Source: Finegoldia magna_J (lineage in GTDB: Bacteria; Bacillota; Clostridia; Tissierellales; Peptoniphilaceae). Taken from it: 64,000 bases of DNA. The translations under genes were made by a program, and so were the position numbers. Numbering within the stretch: the first letter of the stretch is position 1; each line of letters starts with the position of its first letter. This document shows, piece by piece, positions 1 to 8,491 of this stretch. The stretch covers positions 277,174 to 341,173 of the forward strand of contig NZ_NDYF01000013.1 of the NCBI RefSeq assembly GCF_002243175.1. Reading direction: 5' to 3'. The notes beneath the pieces were generated by a model. That model was not told the origin of the DNA and did not search any database. It worked only from the letters and a program-made list of their open reading frames with translations.

Positions 1-458
1 ATTGGTTTCATATCCATTTGTTTTAATTTTTCGATGGATTTCAGTACCTTTTTCAAATCTCCACCACGCGTTATGTCACGAAATTTATCCGCATCCAAAG
101 TATCCAGCGAAATATTGAATCTGTCCACGCCACTTTCCTTTAAATCGTCAGCCATGTCGTACAATTTGATGGCGTTGGTAGTCATGCAGATTTCTTCAAT
201 TCCCATGTCCTTGATGCCTTTTACCAAATCCAATATTCCGTTTCTAACAAGAGGTTCTCCTCCAGTTAAACGCACTTTTTTTATTCCCAAATCTTTGAAA
301 ACTTCTACGATTTTCAAAGTTTCATCTATAGTTAGAATTTCGTCGTGATTCAAATGCGTGATTCCTTCTTCTGGCATGCAATATTTGCATCTCAAATTGC
401 ACTTGTCAGTCACCGAAATTCTCAAATAATCTATCTTTCTTCCGAGAGCGTCTTTCAT
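1..458 (-). CDS. moaA: GTP 3',8-cyclase MoaA, partial (3' end beyond the window)
   Basis: Radical SAM enzyme of molybdenum cofactor synthesis that starts conversion of GTP to cyclic pyranopterin monophosphate. The 152 codons visible begin MKDALGRKIDYLRISVT and carry the radical SAM cluster motif CNLRCKYC (Cys 20, 24, 27), then the SAM-binding LTGGEPL and the NISLDT strand typical of MoaA. The ATG at 458 has AAAGGTGG just upstream, and a TATAAT box lies at 475-480. The reading frame is open to base 1, so the C-terminal half, including the second 4Fe-4S site, is outside the window. Family assignment is firm; operon partners cannot be seen. Confidence 0.93.
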   Translation of the reverse strand, partial: MKDALGRKIDYLRISVTDKCNLRCKYCMPEEGITHLNHDEILTIDETLKIVEVFKDLGIKKVRLTGGEPLVRNGILDLVKGIKDMGIEEICMTTNAIKLYDMADDLKESGVDRFNISLDTLDADKFRDITRGGDLKKVLKSIEKLKQMDMKP

Positions 459-500
459 TTTACCACCTTTGTATATTATATCATATAACGCTTAAGGGTA

Positions 501-535
501 AAAAATTCCCCAACTTGATTTCTCAAATTGGGAAA
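501..535 (-). terminator. Rho-independent terminator
   Basis: On the minus strand TTCCCAA...TTGGGGAA forms a stem followed by six T residues. It lies directly after the stop of the TPR/GIY-YIG-like gene and separates it from moaA. Confidence 0.8.
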
Positions 536-545
536 TTCGTTCAAA

Positions 546-1721
546 TTATTCTTTTAATAAAAGTTCCTTTGCTTTTTCTAATCTTTCTTTCATAGAATTG
601 ATGTGGGATTCAGACACGTTATCTTGATCGGACAATCTCTTGATACCTTCTTGCAAAATATCAATTTCGTTGTCGTAATCCTTCATGCTTCTGTACACAC
701 TGGCATAAGAGCTGTAAAGTGCAGGAGTACACAATCCGTTTTCACGAGCAGTGTCGTAATTTTTGATTGCAGATTGGAAGTGAGAATCCTTTCTGAATTT
801 TTCTCCTTCGTTCCAATATCTCAAACCTTCCTTCGCACCCTTCGCTGGATCGTCCAAATTTTTGATATCAAACACAGCAACCCTACTGTTGTGTGGGTGA
901 ATTACAACTTCTTTTGTAGTCTTGATTTTATTGAAAATCTCATCCAAGTTATCCTTGTTCTTTTCTTTTAATTTCTTCAACACATCCATCATGTGATATA
1001 CAGGAATTTTCTTAGAAAGTTTTTCTTGGGCTTTATCTTCGTATTCCTTAACCTTTGCAATGGAATCATCTCCAATGTAAATCCAAGCAGTTACATCATT
1101 TGCAAATTGGTCATCGACGATTTTAATGTTTTCGTGTTCCAACAAAGATTTTGTTTGGTTCAAATATTTATCCAAATCATCCTTGTAAATGTTCGCGATA
1201 ATTTCATCATCAACGCCCTTTTCAACTAAGTACACAGACTTCAAATTATCCAAGTCAACTTTTTCGAAATCATCATAATCCATATCCAAATAATGTTGTT
1301 CATATTCAGCAACATATAACACCGGTGCTTGTTCAAATCTATAGTTTGGTGTAGTTTCTGACTTTAACAATCCCGATTTTCTAGTAATCATATTAGGAGT
1401 CACACGATTGATAATCACATTGTCAGTTTCTTTCAACACTCTCTTCAATTCTTCTTGTTGCAAATCGCGAGCTTCATCTTCTTCCAAGTTGTCCTTGATG
1501 ATTTTCGATTCCACATCTAATTTTTCCTTGATTCTTTCTCCGTGATAACTTTCAAATCCGAAAGACTTAGAATCCTCACCATAACCATAACCAACGTAGA
1601 AGATTTCTCCAGTGTCCTTTACACTCCATTCAAAAACATACCAATCATTTTTGTGAGCTTGACTGTTAGTTTCCTTTTCTTCTGAAGAAAAAACGCTTTT
1701 TAATTTATCAAATATACCCAT
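546..1721 (-). CDS. Hypothetical protein with GIY-YIG-like N-terminus and TPR-like C-terminus
   Basis: I do not recognise a named family. About 391 residues, no signal peptide. Residues ~25-75 (WYVFEWSVKDTGEIFYVGYG, then ERIK) resemble the start of LEM-3-type GIY-YIG nuclease domains, but the catalytic pattern looks degenerate. The last ~110 residues have the spacing of tetratricopeptide repeats (AIKNYDTARENG, IDILQEGIKRL), suggesting a protein-interaction role. The middle is acidic and helical. Start chosen at the ATG at 1721 because GGAGG sits 5 nt upstream; the in-frame TTG at 1733 would overlap that ribosome site. It follows the small membrane protein gene by 15 nt, so the two are probably cotranscribed. 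Confidence 0.7.
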   Translation of the reverse strand: MGIFDKLKSVFSSEEKETNSQAHKNDWYVFEWSVKDTGEIFYVGYGYGEDSKSFGFESYHGERIKEKLDVESKIIKDNLEEDEARDLQQEELKRVLKETDNVIINRVTPNMITRKSGLLKSETTPNYRFEQAPVLYVAEYEQHYLDMDYDDFEKVDLDNLKSVYLVEKGVDDEIIANIYKDDLDKYLNQTKSLLEHENIKIVDDQFANDVTAWIYIGDDSIAKVKEYEDKAQEKLSKKIPVYHMMDVLKKLKEKNKDNLDEIFNKIKTTKEVVIHPHNSRVAVFDIKNLDDPAKGAKEGLRYWNEGEKFRKDSHFQSAIKNYDTARENGLCTPALYSSYASVYRSMKDYDNEIDILQEGIKRLSDQDNVSESHINSMKERLEKAKELLLKE

Positions 1722-1736
1722 AATATCCTCCAAATT

Positions 1737-2018
1737 TTAAATAATACGATACATCAAATAAAGTCCCGCTAAAATGATTAAAATGAAAAACAAAATATCG
1801 AAATCTCTATTTTTAATCGCTGCCAACATCTCCAAAACCATCAACATCAACACAATAGCTATAGAAGCATAGATGAAAATGCTTGATAACGGTGATATCA
1901 AAACGCTTACAAGTTTCGGATAACTCATTCTAAGTTTCAATTCCATAATAAATAGAATTACACCCACAATAATCGTCCTAAATTCGTATTTGTATAATTT
2001 GTTTCTCAATTTATTCAT
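1737..2018 (-). CDS. Small membrane protein, 93 aa, unknown function
   Basis: Three hydrophobic segments (around residues 15-32, 38-65 and 72-92) predict a small integral membrane protein with a short basic N-terminus (MNKLRNKLYKYE). I do not recognise a family. Start at the ATG at 2018 is supported by GGGAGG 8 nt upstream; a longer open frame upstream lacks any ribosome site. A TATAAT box on the minus strand near 2075 is a likely promoter. The gene ends 15 nt before the GIY-YIG-like/TPR gene, suggesting a two-gene operon. Confidence 0.65.
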   Translation of the reverse strand: MNKLRNKLYKYEFRTIIVGVILFIMELKLRMSYPKLVSVLISPLSSIFIYASIAIVLMLMVLEMLAAIKNRDFDILFFILIILAGLYLMYRII

Positions 2019-2163
2019 AGTAGTGCCTCCCAAGATGTTCTTTACATTACTTTGAATATACTTTTCTTTATTATACCATATTCGTTTTGTCCGAATAAAA
2101 AAACGCGAAAATTTTTGCAAACTTTCACGATTTTTTCTATACAAAGTAAATAACAAACCTTAA

Positions 2164-2308
2164 TGCACGAATATCTAGACTACACAAATTGAAGATTTCA
2201 TAATCTCAAAATCCTAAAATCGTAAGCACGCTAACGCTTACGCAAATGCGATTTTGACGGATTTTTTCGATTTGAAATCAAAACAATTTATTCCGTATGA
2301 TATTCTTA
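2164..2308 (-). repeat. Dispersed MITE-like palindromic repeat, copy 1
   Basis: Copy of the family described in the findings: outer ends GAATATCTAG / ATGATATTC, near-palindromic interior with the core hairpin around TAAGCACGCTAACGCTTACG. It fills most of the 2019-2341 gap; the rest of the gap holds only the promoter of the upstream operon. Confidence 0.75.
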
Positions 2309-2341
2309 GCATTAACGGTTTGCTATTAAATACTCACCATT

Positions 2342-3103
2342 TTATTCCAAAACTGGTGCCATTAGAACTTTTCCAGTTCCTCTGTACACATTCACAAGTC
2401 CTTCGCCGCTTGTCGCAGAACCTATCAATGATTTTCCAGCTCTTTCAACTGTAAAATTCAATGAGCCACTCCAAGCAATCGCCATATTTCCATCTATCTT
2501 CAACACGTCATTTTCAAGCGTTATTTCAATCAATTCTTCTCTTGGTACATAAGATTCCAACGCGACAATTCCCGTTCCATGTAATCCTAAGTTGAATAGA
2601 CCTTCGCCACCTGCAACAGCCGATGAAATATTAGATTGCATAATAGCTTTGTGTTCCAATTCAGAATCACAAGCCAAGAACAATCCATCTTCTATTATGA
2701 TTTCGTTGTTCCAATCATCTGCATCCAACAATAAAATGTGCTTGTATGTCGGTTCCAACACCAAAAGCCCGTCTCCTGTGTATTCTGGTTTTATGGCACC
2801 TTCACCCGTTACAGAACCACGCAAAGCTTTTTTGAAGAAATCTCCAGCTCCTTTTATTCCAGTAGTTGAGCTGACATTTCCTAGCATCCATTGCATAGCA
2901 CCTGCTTGCACAGTTATGTTTGATTTGGAAACATCACACACCAATTGTCTTCTTCTGACATTCATTTCAGATGCAAAGTAAGAGCTTTGTGCTTGTTCGT
3001 AATCAACCGACAAATCCCTCTTGTATTCTACAACTTTAAACGCTCCATTTTGTTCTTTGATTATGACATCATCATTATCTTCAAAATTTTTAACTTTAAA
3101 CAT
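2342..3103 (-). CDS. AIM24 family protein
   Basis: 253 residues, no signal peptide or membrane segment. The glycine-spaced beta-strand repeats (GAMQWMLGNV, GEGLFNLGLHGTGIVALES, SGEGLVNVYRGTGKVLMAP) are characteristic of the AIM24/TIGR00266 family, whose members form a beta-barrel like the tryptophan RNA-binding attenuation protein fold; their biochemical role in bacteria is not known. Length agrees with the family. The ATG at 3103 is preceded by AGAGGTG at good spacing. It stands alone, divergent from the YkvI-like gene, with about 130 nt between them holding both promoters. Confidence 0.85.
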   Translation of the reverse strand: MFKVKNFEDNDDVIIKEQNGAFKVVEYKRDLSVDYEQAQSSYFASEMNVRRRQLVCDVSKSNITVQAGAMQWMLGNVSSTTGIKGAGDFFKKALRGSVTGEGAIKPEYTGDGLLVLEPTYKHILLLDADDWNNEIIIEDGLFLACDSELEHKAIMQSNISSAVAGGEGLFNLGLHGTGIVALESYVPREELIEITLENDVLKIDGNMAIAWSGSLNFTVERAGKSLIGSATSGEGLVNVYRGTGKVLMAPVLE

Positions 3104-3152
3104 ATAGCACCTCTTTTCATGAATATTATACCATATTGTTCAATTCGCTAAT

Positions 3153-3180
3153 TTGCTTTTTGTAAAATTTGTTATATAAT
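3153..3180 (+). promoter_or_regulatory. Sigma-A-type promoter of the YkvI-like gene
   Basis: TTGCTT (3153-3158), 16-nt spacer, TATAAT (3175-3180). A second TATAAT at 3210-3215 is closer to the gene but has no clear -35. Confidence 0.6.
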
Positions 3181-3237
3181 TACATCTTGGCTATTTTTAA
3201 ATTTTATTATATAATTTTACAAAAGAAGGAGAGAACT

Positions 3238-4494
3238 ATGAAAAAGAAAATATTAAGCACATCCCTTGCATACGTCGCAGTGCTAACTGGCGCTGGCCTT
3301 GCAAGTGGACAAGAAATCTTGCAATATTTCACAGCTTATGGCAAATCTGGTTTGTGGACTGCGCTATTTGTTTTGTTGTTGCATACATTTATTGGAGCGA
3401 TTATTTTAGAGTTGGGTTCGTATTATTTTGCAGATGAACACAGCGATGTTTTGGACGAGATAGCATCCAAAAAATTCACTAGAATTTTCGACATTTTACT
3501 TATTTTGACAGGATTTATAATCGGATTCGTAATGCTATCAGGTGCAGGATCCAATCTCAACCAACAATTCGGACTAGCTCCATGGATAGGGTCTTTGATT
3601 TGCGCACTACTTGTAATTTTCGTGGGAATGATGGATTTTGAAAAAGTTACAAGAATTATCGGAGCATTCACGCCAATTATCGTTGCGTTAATTTTAATCG
3701 CATCGGTCTATACAATTATAAAATTTGACGGAAGTTTTGACCAATTAGATCCAATTGCAAGAACTATTCCGAAAAATTTCGGCAATCCTTGGCTTTCTGT
3801 AGTGAACTATTTTTCATTGTGTATGATGGTTGGTTTAAGTACGGCGTTTGCAATCGGTGGCAATCACGTTTTATCAGAAGAGGCCAAAATTAGTGGATTG
3901 TTGGGAGGATTTATCACAGGAACAGTAACAGCTCTTTTGGCAGTTGTACTATTCATGAGAGTCGATATATTAAAAGATGCAGATCTTCCAACACAAACTC
4001 TAATCGAAGAAATCAATCCAGTTTTAGGTTTGATAATGAGTTTTGTAATATTTGGAATGATTTTCAACACAGCTATCGGCTTGTATTATTCGTTAGCTAA
4101 AAGAGCTTCCAAGGACAATCCTACAAAATACAAAATGTATTTGATTGGATTTGTAACGATAGGATTTTTCCTAAGCTTTTTAGGATTCAGAAAACTTATC
4201 AGCATCACATACCCTATAATTGGTTACGCCGGAATAATTTTGATAATATTCTTGATTTACGCATACATTAGAGATTTCCAAAAAATCAAAAAAGAATCCA
4301 AAAGAAGATTCAAAATCTTGGATTTATTGGAAAAGAAATATGACGACGATCAACATTACAGTAAAAAAGATGAACGAAAAGTAAAATCCATGATTGAAGA
4401 TTCTAACTTGGACAACAAAGTTTTGAAAGAAGAAATGGAAACAATGGCTGAAGAAAATCAATCAAATGATGATGAAGAAGATACTGAAGAATAA
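3238..4494 (+). CDS. YkvI-like membrane protein (LeuT-fold transporter superfamily)
   Basis: 418 residues with about ten or eleven hydrophobic segments between residues 5 and 360, then a ~60-residue charged cytoplasmic tail rich in Lys/Asp/Glu. The opening VAVLTGAGLASGQEILQYF matches the first, unwound transmembrane helix of the uncharacterised YkvI/COG3949 family, a branch of the amino acid-polyamine-organocation superfamily; substrate unknown. Start set at the ATG at 3238 because AGAAGGAGAG lies just upstream; an upstream extension lacks a site. Followed directly by a strong terminator, so monocistronic. Confidence 0.82.
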   Translation: MKKKILSTSLAYVAVLTGAGLASGQEILQYFTAYGKSGLWTALFVLLLHTFIGAIILELGSYYFADEHSDVLDEIASKKFTRIFDILLILTGFIIGFVMLSGAGSNLNQQFGLAPWIGSLICALLVIFVGMMDFEKVTRIIGAFTPIIVALILIASVYTIIKFDGSFDQLDPIARTIPKNFGNPWLSVVNYFSLCMMVGLSTAFAIGGNHVLSEEAKISGLLGGFITGTVTALLAVVLFMRVDILKDADLPTQTLIEEINPVLGLIMSFVIFGMIFNTAIGLYYSLAKRASKDNPTKYKMYLIGFVTIGFFLSFLGFRKLISITYPIIGYAGIILIIFLIYAYIRDFQKIKKESKRRFKILDLLEKKYDDDQHYSKKDERKVKSMIEDSNLDNKVLKEEMETMAEENQSNDDEEDTEE

Positions 4495-4500
4495 TTTACG

Positions 4501-4527
4501 GGCTACTATATCGGTAGCCTTTTTTTG
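4501..4527 (+). terminator. Rho-independent terminator
   Basis: GGCTAC-TATATCG-GTAGCC followed by seven T residues, six nt after the stop of the YkvI-like gene. Confidence 0.9.
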
Positions 4528-4628
4528 TTGGAGATTTTGTAGATTAGATATTCGTGCTAGAGGATTTTTCTAATTCTTCGTGCCATATGATTTCTTGCTT
4601 CTCCTAATTAATTTTATTTGTTATTTTC

Positions 4629-4657
4629 TTGCATCATATTTTCATAAGTGTTATACT
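4629..4657 (+). promoter_or_regulatory. Promoter of the YjiH-like gene
   Basis: TTGCAT (4629-4634), 17-nt spacer, TATACT (4652-4657), ending 30 nt before the start codon. Confidence 0.65.
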
Positions 4658-4687
4658 AGTTGAAATATTTTAAAGCGAGGAGATAAT

Positions 4688-6046
4688 ATGAAAACCAACA
4701 AAAAATCACTACTGAATTTTCTGATTCCATCGATTATCGGGATAATTATCTTCATGATTCCCGTAAAATTCGATGGCGAATGGACTATAATTGTCAAAAT
4801 TTTCGCTGATTTTATAGCCAAAACCATCGGCGATTATCTGCCAGCACTTTGCACAATAATAATTACGATATCTTTTGTAATGAGTGTTTTGGCAAGTTTC
4901 AATGTAAAATTCATCAAGAAAAACAAACTTTTAGATCAAACATTTTCTGTAACGCCTGTCTGGCTAGTACTTAGAATTCTAGGATTTATAGTCGTGTGGA
5001 TGGTTGTGTTAAAGGACAAGCTTAACCTTGGGCCGTTTTTCGATATGATAGTTGCCGATGAATCTGCGACATTTATACTCAACGATTTGTTGACATCACT
5101 TGTAATTATTTTCGTAATAGCAAGCATGCTTCTTCCACTTTTATTAGATTTCGGACTTTTGGAATTTATCGGTGCGATTTTCACAAAAATAATGCGCCCA
5201 GTATTTTTGATTCCTGGACGTGCCGCAGTAGATTGCATCACAAGTTGGATTGGAGATGGAACATTGGGTGTCATGCTGACTTCAAACCAATACGAATCTG
5301 GATATTATTCTGCAAAAGAAGCTGCAATTATTTCTACGAATTTCTCTGCAGTTTCCATCACATTCAGCCTTATCGTTTTATCCCAAGTTGACATGGTCGA
5401 CTATTTCGGAGTGTACTACCTTTTGGTCTGCTTAGTTGGAATTGTCTGTGCGATTATAGTCCCAAGAATTCCACCATTATCACTCAAAAAAGACGACTAC
5501 GTTGTAGACTCTAATCATGATAACGAAGATATTGCAGAGAATTATTCTTCATCGGTACAATACGGACTAGATTTGGCAATCAAACGTGCAGAGTCTCACA
5601 AAGGAATCGGAGAATTTTTGAAAAACGGAATCGAAAACGCATTTGGAATGTGGTTTTCAGTAATGCCGATTGTTATGATAATCGGAACAGCATCACTTGT
5701 ACTTGCAAACAACACGCAAGTTTTTGAAATCTTGGGCAAGCCTTTCTTGCCACTGTTGAATTTTCTGAAAGTTCCAGAAAGTTTGGAAGCCTCTAAGACA
5801 ATGATTGTAGGATTCAGCGACATGTTCACACCATCCATCATCGCTGCAAGCACAATTCAATCACAAATGACCAAGTTCATAGTAGCGACAATCTCCGTAA
5901 CACAATTGATCTATCTATCAGAAGTCGGTGGACTAATCCTCGCTTCATCAATCCCAGTTAATTTGTTCGAATTATTCGTCATTTTTATCGAACGAACAAT
6001 AATCTCACTTTTGATCGTAGTCCCAATCGCACATTTGTTGTTTTAA
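4688..6046 (+). CDS. YjiH-like nucleoside-recognition (Gate) domain membrane protein
   Basis: 452 residues, 10-11 predicted membrane segments. The central stretch GRAAVDCITSWIGDGTLGVM and the later VGFSDMFTPSIIAA are the paired Gate motifs of the nucleoside-recognition family that includes SpmA/SpmB and YjiH; most members are presumed transporters of unknown substrate. A soluble loop of ~40 residues (around 265-310) separates the two halves. GCGAGGAG precedes the ATG by 6 nt. The gene has its own promoter and terminator. Confidence 0.85.
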   Translation: MKTNKKSLLNFLIPSIIGIIIFMIPVKFDGEWTIIVKIFADFIAKTIGDYLPALCTIIITISFVMSVLASFNVKFIKKNKLLDQTFSVTPVWLVLRILGFIVVWMVVLKDKLNLGPFFDMIVADESATFILNDLLTSLVIIFVIASMLLPLLLDFGLLEFIGAIFTKIMRPVFLIPGRAAVDCITSWIGDGTLGVMLTSNQYESGYYSAKEAAIISTNFSAVSITFSLIVLSQVDMVDYFGVYYLLVCLVGIVCAIIVPRIPPLSLKKDDYVVDSNHDNEDIAENYSSSVQYGLDLAIKRAESHKGIGEFLKNGIENAFGMWFSVMPIVMIIGTASLVLANNTQVFEILGKPFLPLLNFLKVPESLEASKTMIVGFSDMFTPSIIAASTIQSQMTKFIVATISVTQLIYLSEVGGLILASSIPVNLFELFVIFIERTIISLLIVVPIAHLLF

Positions 6047-6054
6047 ATAAACAA

Positions 6055-6082
6055 AACCAGAGAATGATTCTCTGGTTTTTTT
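6055..6082. terminator. Bidirectional terminator between convergent genes
   Basis: AACCAGAGAA-TGA-TTCTCTGGTT with T residues on the plus-strand side and A residues on the other, placed between the YjiH-like gene (+) and the hydrolase gene (-). Confidence 0.88.
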
Positions 6083-6085
6083 GAT

Positions 6086-6757
6086 TTATTCATTTAAAAA
6101 TTTATCAATACATTCGGCTATTTCAACTGGCTTTTCAGTGTGAAAATTGTGTGATGTATTTGGGATAAATAATGATTTTATATTTTCTTGATTATTATTT
6201 TTCTCTATCTTGTTTTTCTTATATTCATATAAATCATCTGGTGTATCGGCTAATAACAACAGCGTCTTTACTTTTATATCCATATCAAAAATATCCTTAT
6301 CTTCTTTGAACTTTATATAAAGTAAATTAGAAATTGTGTCAGCATTCATCTCAAGACTATTTTCTTTTATATACCTTCTACTAAATTCAACTTCTTTTTC
6401 AACTGTTGTTTTCGTGAAATCATTCGTAATTATTGCGCCATCTAAAATAATTAGTTTATCTGGTTTTATCCTTTCAATATTTCTAACCAATAAATCTGCA
6501 CCTAGTGAATATCCAATAACTATAGAATTTTTCGGTATCTGAGTTTCTATCCATTTTTCAAAATCTTCTTCGTTTTCTACCTTCACATCTATATTAGAAA
6601 ATTGTCCAGGTAAATTGATATATTCAATAGTATAACTGAATTTATTTAATTCAATTTCAAGCTCATTTACGTTTGATGTATCACATCCTAAACCAGATAA
6701 CATATATATTTTTTTCGTTACTTCTTTTGTATGATTCATATTTATTCTATTATCCAC
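6086..6757 (-). CDS. Alpha/beta hydrolase
   Basis: About 223 residues. The nucleophile elbow GYSLGA (Ser ~84), a candidate catalytic Asp after the strand LLLLAD (~171) and the late His in NTSHNFH (~203) give a full serine-hydrolase triad in the expected order. Substrate cannot be read from sequence. The start is uncertain: a GTG at 6757 directly follows the stop of a tiny upstream frame, while an ATG 18 nt further in (6739) has no clear ribosome site. Translation may be coupled to the 16-codon leader frame (6758-6808). A TATAAT at 6894-6899 on this strand is the likely promoter. Confidence 0.8.
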   Translation of the reverse strand: MDNRINMNHTKEVTKKIYMLSGLGCDTSNVNELEIELNKFSYTIEYINLPGQFSNIDVKVENEEDFEKWIETQIPKNSIVIGYSLGADLLVRNIERIKPDKLIILDGAIITNDFTKTTVEKEVEFSRRYIKENSLEMNADTISNLLYIKFKEDKDIFDMDIKVKTLLLLADTPDDLYEYKKNKIEKNNNQENIKSLFIPNTSHNFHTEKPVEIAECIDKFLNE

Positions 6758-6808
6758 TTAATTGTAACAGTCTCTTCCTTTTTCCTTTACGTGAATAGTC
6801 CTTTCCAT
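6758..6808 (-). CDS. Possible 16-residue leader peptide upstream of the hydrolase
   Basis: ATG at 6808 with an excellent AAAGGAG site, reading MERTIHVKEKGRDCYN and then stop. The stop codon abuts the GTG start of the hydrolase. It may serve translational coupling, or it may be the true hydrolase N-terminus separated by a mutation. The remaining 6809-7024 holds only the promoter. Confidence 0.35.
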   Translation of the reverse strand: MERTIHVKEKGRDCYN

Positions 6809-7024
6809 AATAATCTCCTTTTGTTAATAAATTTCTCGTTAGATATAAGATTCAGTAATAATTTCATATATTCATCCTATCTTCTTAATCATTATTATAC
6901 CAAAAAAATTATTATTCAGAATTACACTATTTTATCTCTGCAAAAAATAAAGCAAAAGTTTGATCCCTTTAGTTCTAATTGTGCATAATTTAATTTATGA
7001 AATTCAATTATTCATTTATTCACA

Positions 7025-7058
7025 TATAAAAATCGGACTTGAATTATCAAATCCGATT
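7025..7058 (-). terminator. Terminator of the LDCC-motif gene
   Basis: On the minus strand AATCGGA...TCCGATT forms the stem, followed by TTTTT. It begins 10 nt after the stop codon. Confidence 0.8.
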
Positions 7059-7067
7059 CGTGATGTT

Positions 7068-7193
7068 CTATTTGTCTTTTTTGTTCATTGTGCAACAGTC
7101 CAATCTTTCTTCTCCAAAAGTATTTTTATTTTCGTTGCCCAATTTTTTCAAAAATTCTTCAAAATTTTTCTTTATTTTATTAAAAATTTTCAT
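7068..7193 (-). CDS. LDCC-motif small putative metal-binding protein, 41 aa
   Basis: A very short gene easily missed by gene finders. The product begins MKIFNKIKKNFEEFLKKLG, amphipathic and basic, and then has FGEERLDCCTMNKKDK with the adjacent-cysteine LDCC motif. A family of clostridial ~40-residue proteins with this layout is described as LDCC-motif putative metal-binding proteins; their role is unknown. Support for expression: its own promoter (TTGAAA, 17 nt, TATAAT), AAAGGTAG before the ATG, and a terminator right after the stop. Divergent from the XRE repressor gene. Confidence 0.72.
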   Translation of the reverse strand: MKIFNKIKKNFEEFLKKLGNENKNTFGEERLDCCTMNKKDK

Positions 7194-7239
7194 TTGATCA
7201 CTACCTTTTTAGTTTCAATGTCAACTTTTTTACATTTAT

Positions 7240-7268
7240 ATTATACATCTATTGAGTTTCATTTTCAA
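7240..7268 (-). promoter_or_regulatory. Promoter of the LDCC gene
   Basis: On the minus strand TTGAAA (7268-7263), exactly 17 nt, TATAAT (7245-7240). Back to back with the XRE promoter 14 nt away. Confidence 0.8.
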
Positions 7269-7281
7269 ATCCCACAAAAAT

Positions 7282-7310
7282 TTGACGTGATTGGAAGTTT
7301 AAATTATAAT
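7282..7310 (+). promoter_or_regulatory. Promoter of the XRE-ImmA-polymerase island
   Basis: TTGACG (7282-7287), 17 nt, TATAAT (7305-7310). Confidence 0.85.
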
Positions 7311-7321
7311 ATTAGTAGTTA

Positions 7322-7346
7322 AAGTTCATATTTTGTATTTGAACTT
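7322..7346 (+). promoter_or_regulatory. Candidate operator of the XRE repressor
   Basis: Inverted repeat AAGTTCA-11 nt-TGAACTT just downstream of the -10 box and 26 nt before the repressor start. Position and symmetry fit autoregulation by the adjacent helix-turn-helix protein; this is inference. Confidence 0.55.
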
Positions 7347-7371
7347 CTAATTTCATTTATGGAGGAAATCA

Positions 7372-7776
7372 ATGAGCTTTGGTGCTAAATTAAAACAACT
7401 CAGAGAAGACAGAGGTCTTACGCAGACGGAACTTGCAGACAAGCTTGGCGTGACTTTGAAGACTATAAGCAACTACGAAACGAAGGGCACTCGCCCACGC
7501 ACGCAAGATATGTACAAGAAAATTGCGGAATTTTTCAATGTCGACATCAATTTTTTGTTGACTGTCGAGGATAATTTCGTGCTGGATTCTGCTAAAAAAT
7601 TCGGGTATTCTGGTAAGAAGGATGCTGAGAATTTGGTGGATAATTTGTCGAGGCTTTTCGCTGGTGGTTCTCTTCCAGAAGAGGACAAGGACAAACTTTT
7701 CAACGCGATTGCTGAAGCCTATTACGAAGCCAAGTTGGAGAATAAAAAATACGGAAAACACAAGAATAAAAGGTAG
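7372..7776 (+). CDS. XRE-family transcriptional repressor
   Basis: 134 residues. Residues ~6-62 form a Cro/C1-type helix-turn-helix (LTQTELADKLGVTLKTISNY), with a ~70-residue helical C-terminal part. Preceded by TGGAGG at 7 nt. An ImmA-type metallopeptidase follows by 3 nt, the ImmR-ImmA pairing known from phages and integrative elements, in which the peptidase cleaves the repressor after DNA damage. Here the pair sits in front of a Y-family polymerase, suggesting a damage-inducible cassette. A symmetric operator candidate lies in its own leader. Confidence 0.88.
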   Translation: MSFGAKLKQLREDRGLTQTELADKLGVTLKTISNYETKGTRPRTQDMYKKIAEFFNVDINFLLTVEDNFVLDSAKKFGYSGKKDAENLVDNLSRLFAGGSLPEEDKDKLFNAIAEAYYEAKLENKKYGKHKNKR

Positions 7777-7897
7777 TTTATGTACAATAGATGGATATAC
7801 GATAAGGTAAATAATTTGGTTGAAAAATACCACACCAGAAATGAACTGACCCCCAAAAGTTAGACCTAAAAACTAACTTAAGGAGGTCAGTTTTTTA

Positions 7898-8491
7898 ATG
7901 GCAAAATATAGCACAGAATTCAAAACGAAAATAGTAAAAGAATATTTAGAATCTAACAGTTCATATCAAAATTTAGTAAATAAATATTGTATACCGGATA
8001 AAAGCATGATAAGAAGATGGGTATGCGCATACAAATCTCAAGGCATAGAAGGACTAAAAGTAAAAAGAAAAAATACCAAATACCCTTTGGAATTCAAGTT
8101 GAATGTAGTAAACTTGTACTTAACAGGAGAAATGTCCTATCAAAGCCTTGCAAACGAATTAAAGATAAGCAATCCAGCGATAATAACAAGATGGGTAAAT
8201 GACTTTAGAAAACAAGGAATAGAAGGACTAAAACCCAAAAAGAGAGGAAGACCTTCAAAAATGCCAAAGTCAACAAATAAATCAAAAGATATCAAAGTAG
8301 ATTCATCAGAAAAATTAACTAATTTAGAAGATAATTCATTAACACAGGCACAATTAAAAGAAAAAATAAAGAAATTAGAAGAAAAAAACTATTGGCTTCA
8401 ATTAGAAAATGATGCAATTAAAAAAAAGATAGAATTGTCTCAAATGACAGATGCAGAAATAAGACAATTACTGAAACAATCGGGATTTTAA
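7898..8491 (+). CDS. IS3-family transposase OrfA
   Basis: 197 residues. Two tandem helix-turn-helix segments (residues ~1-50 and ~60-110: YSTEFKTKIVKEYLES and YPLEFKLNVVNLYLTG) bind the element ends, followed by a Lys/Ser-rich linker and a leucine-zipper coiled coil (LKEKIKKLEEKNYWLQLEN, ~147-172). Made from an ATG with AAGGAGG upstream. The A-rich tract at 8420-8428 near its end is a probable -1 frameshift site joining it to OrfB. Confidence 0.9.
   Translation: MAKYSTEFKTKIVKEYLESNSSYQNLVNKYCIPDKSMIRRWVCAYKSQGIEGLKVKRKNTKYPLEFKLNVVNLYLTGEMSYQSLANELKISNPAIITRWVNDFRKQGIEGLKPKKRGRPSKMPKSTNKSKDIKVDSSEKLTNLEDNSLTQAQLKEKIKKLEEKNYWLQLENDAIKKKIELSQMTDAEIRQLLKQSGF
8422..8428 (+). promoter_or_regulatory. 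Probable programmed -1 frameshift site (A AAA AAG)
   Basis: The heptamer is in the required phase of orfA (codons 175-177: AAA AAA AAG). Slipping back one base gives a frame with no stop from 8428 through orfB. IS150-type elements are known to use this heptamer. The downstream stimulatory structure was not resolved. Confidence 0.7.

Noticed and set aside
34..348. Plus-strand open frame of ~100 codons at the left edge
   Set aside because: It is antisense to moaA, whose radical SAM motifs are clear on the minus strand.
6960..7322. Plus-strand frame of 120 codons opposite the LDCC gene
   Set aside because: No ribosome site, Phe/Ile-rich composition of AT-rich DNA, and the minus strand holds a gene with promoter and terminator.
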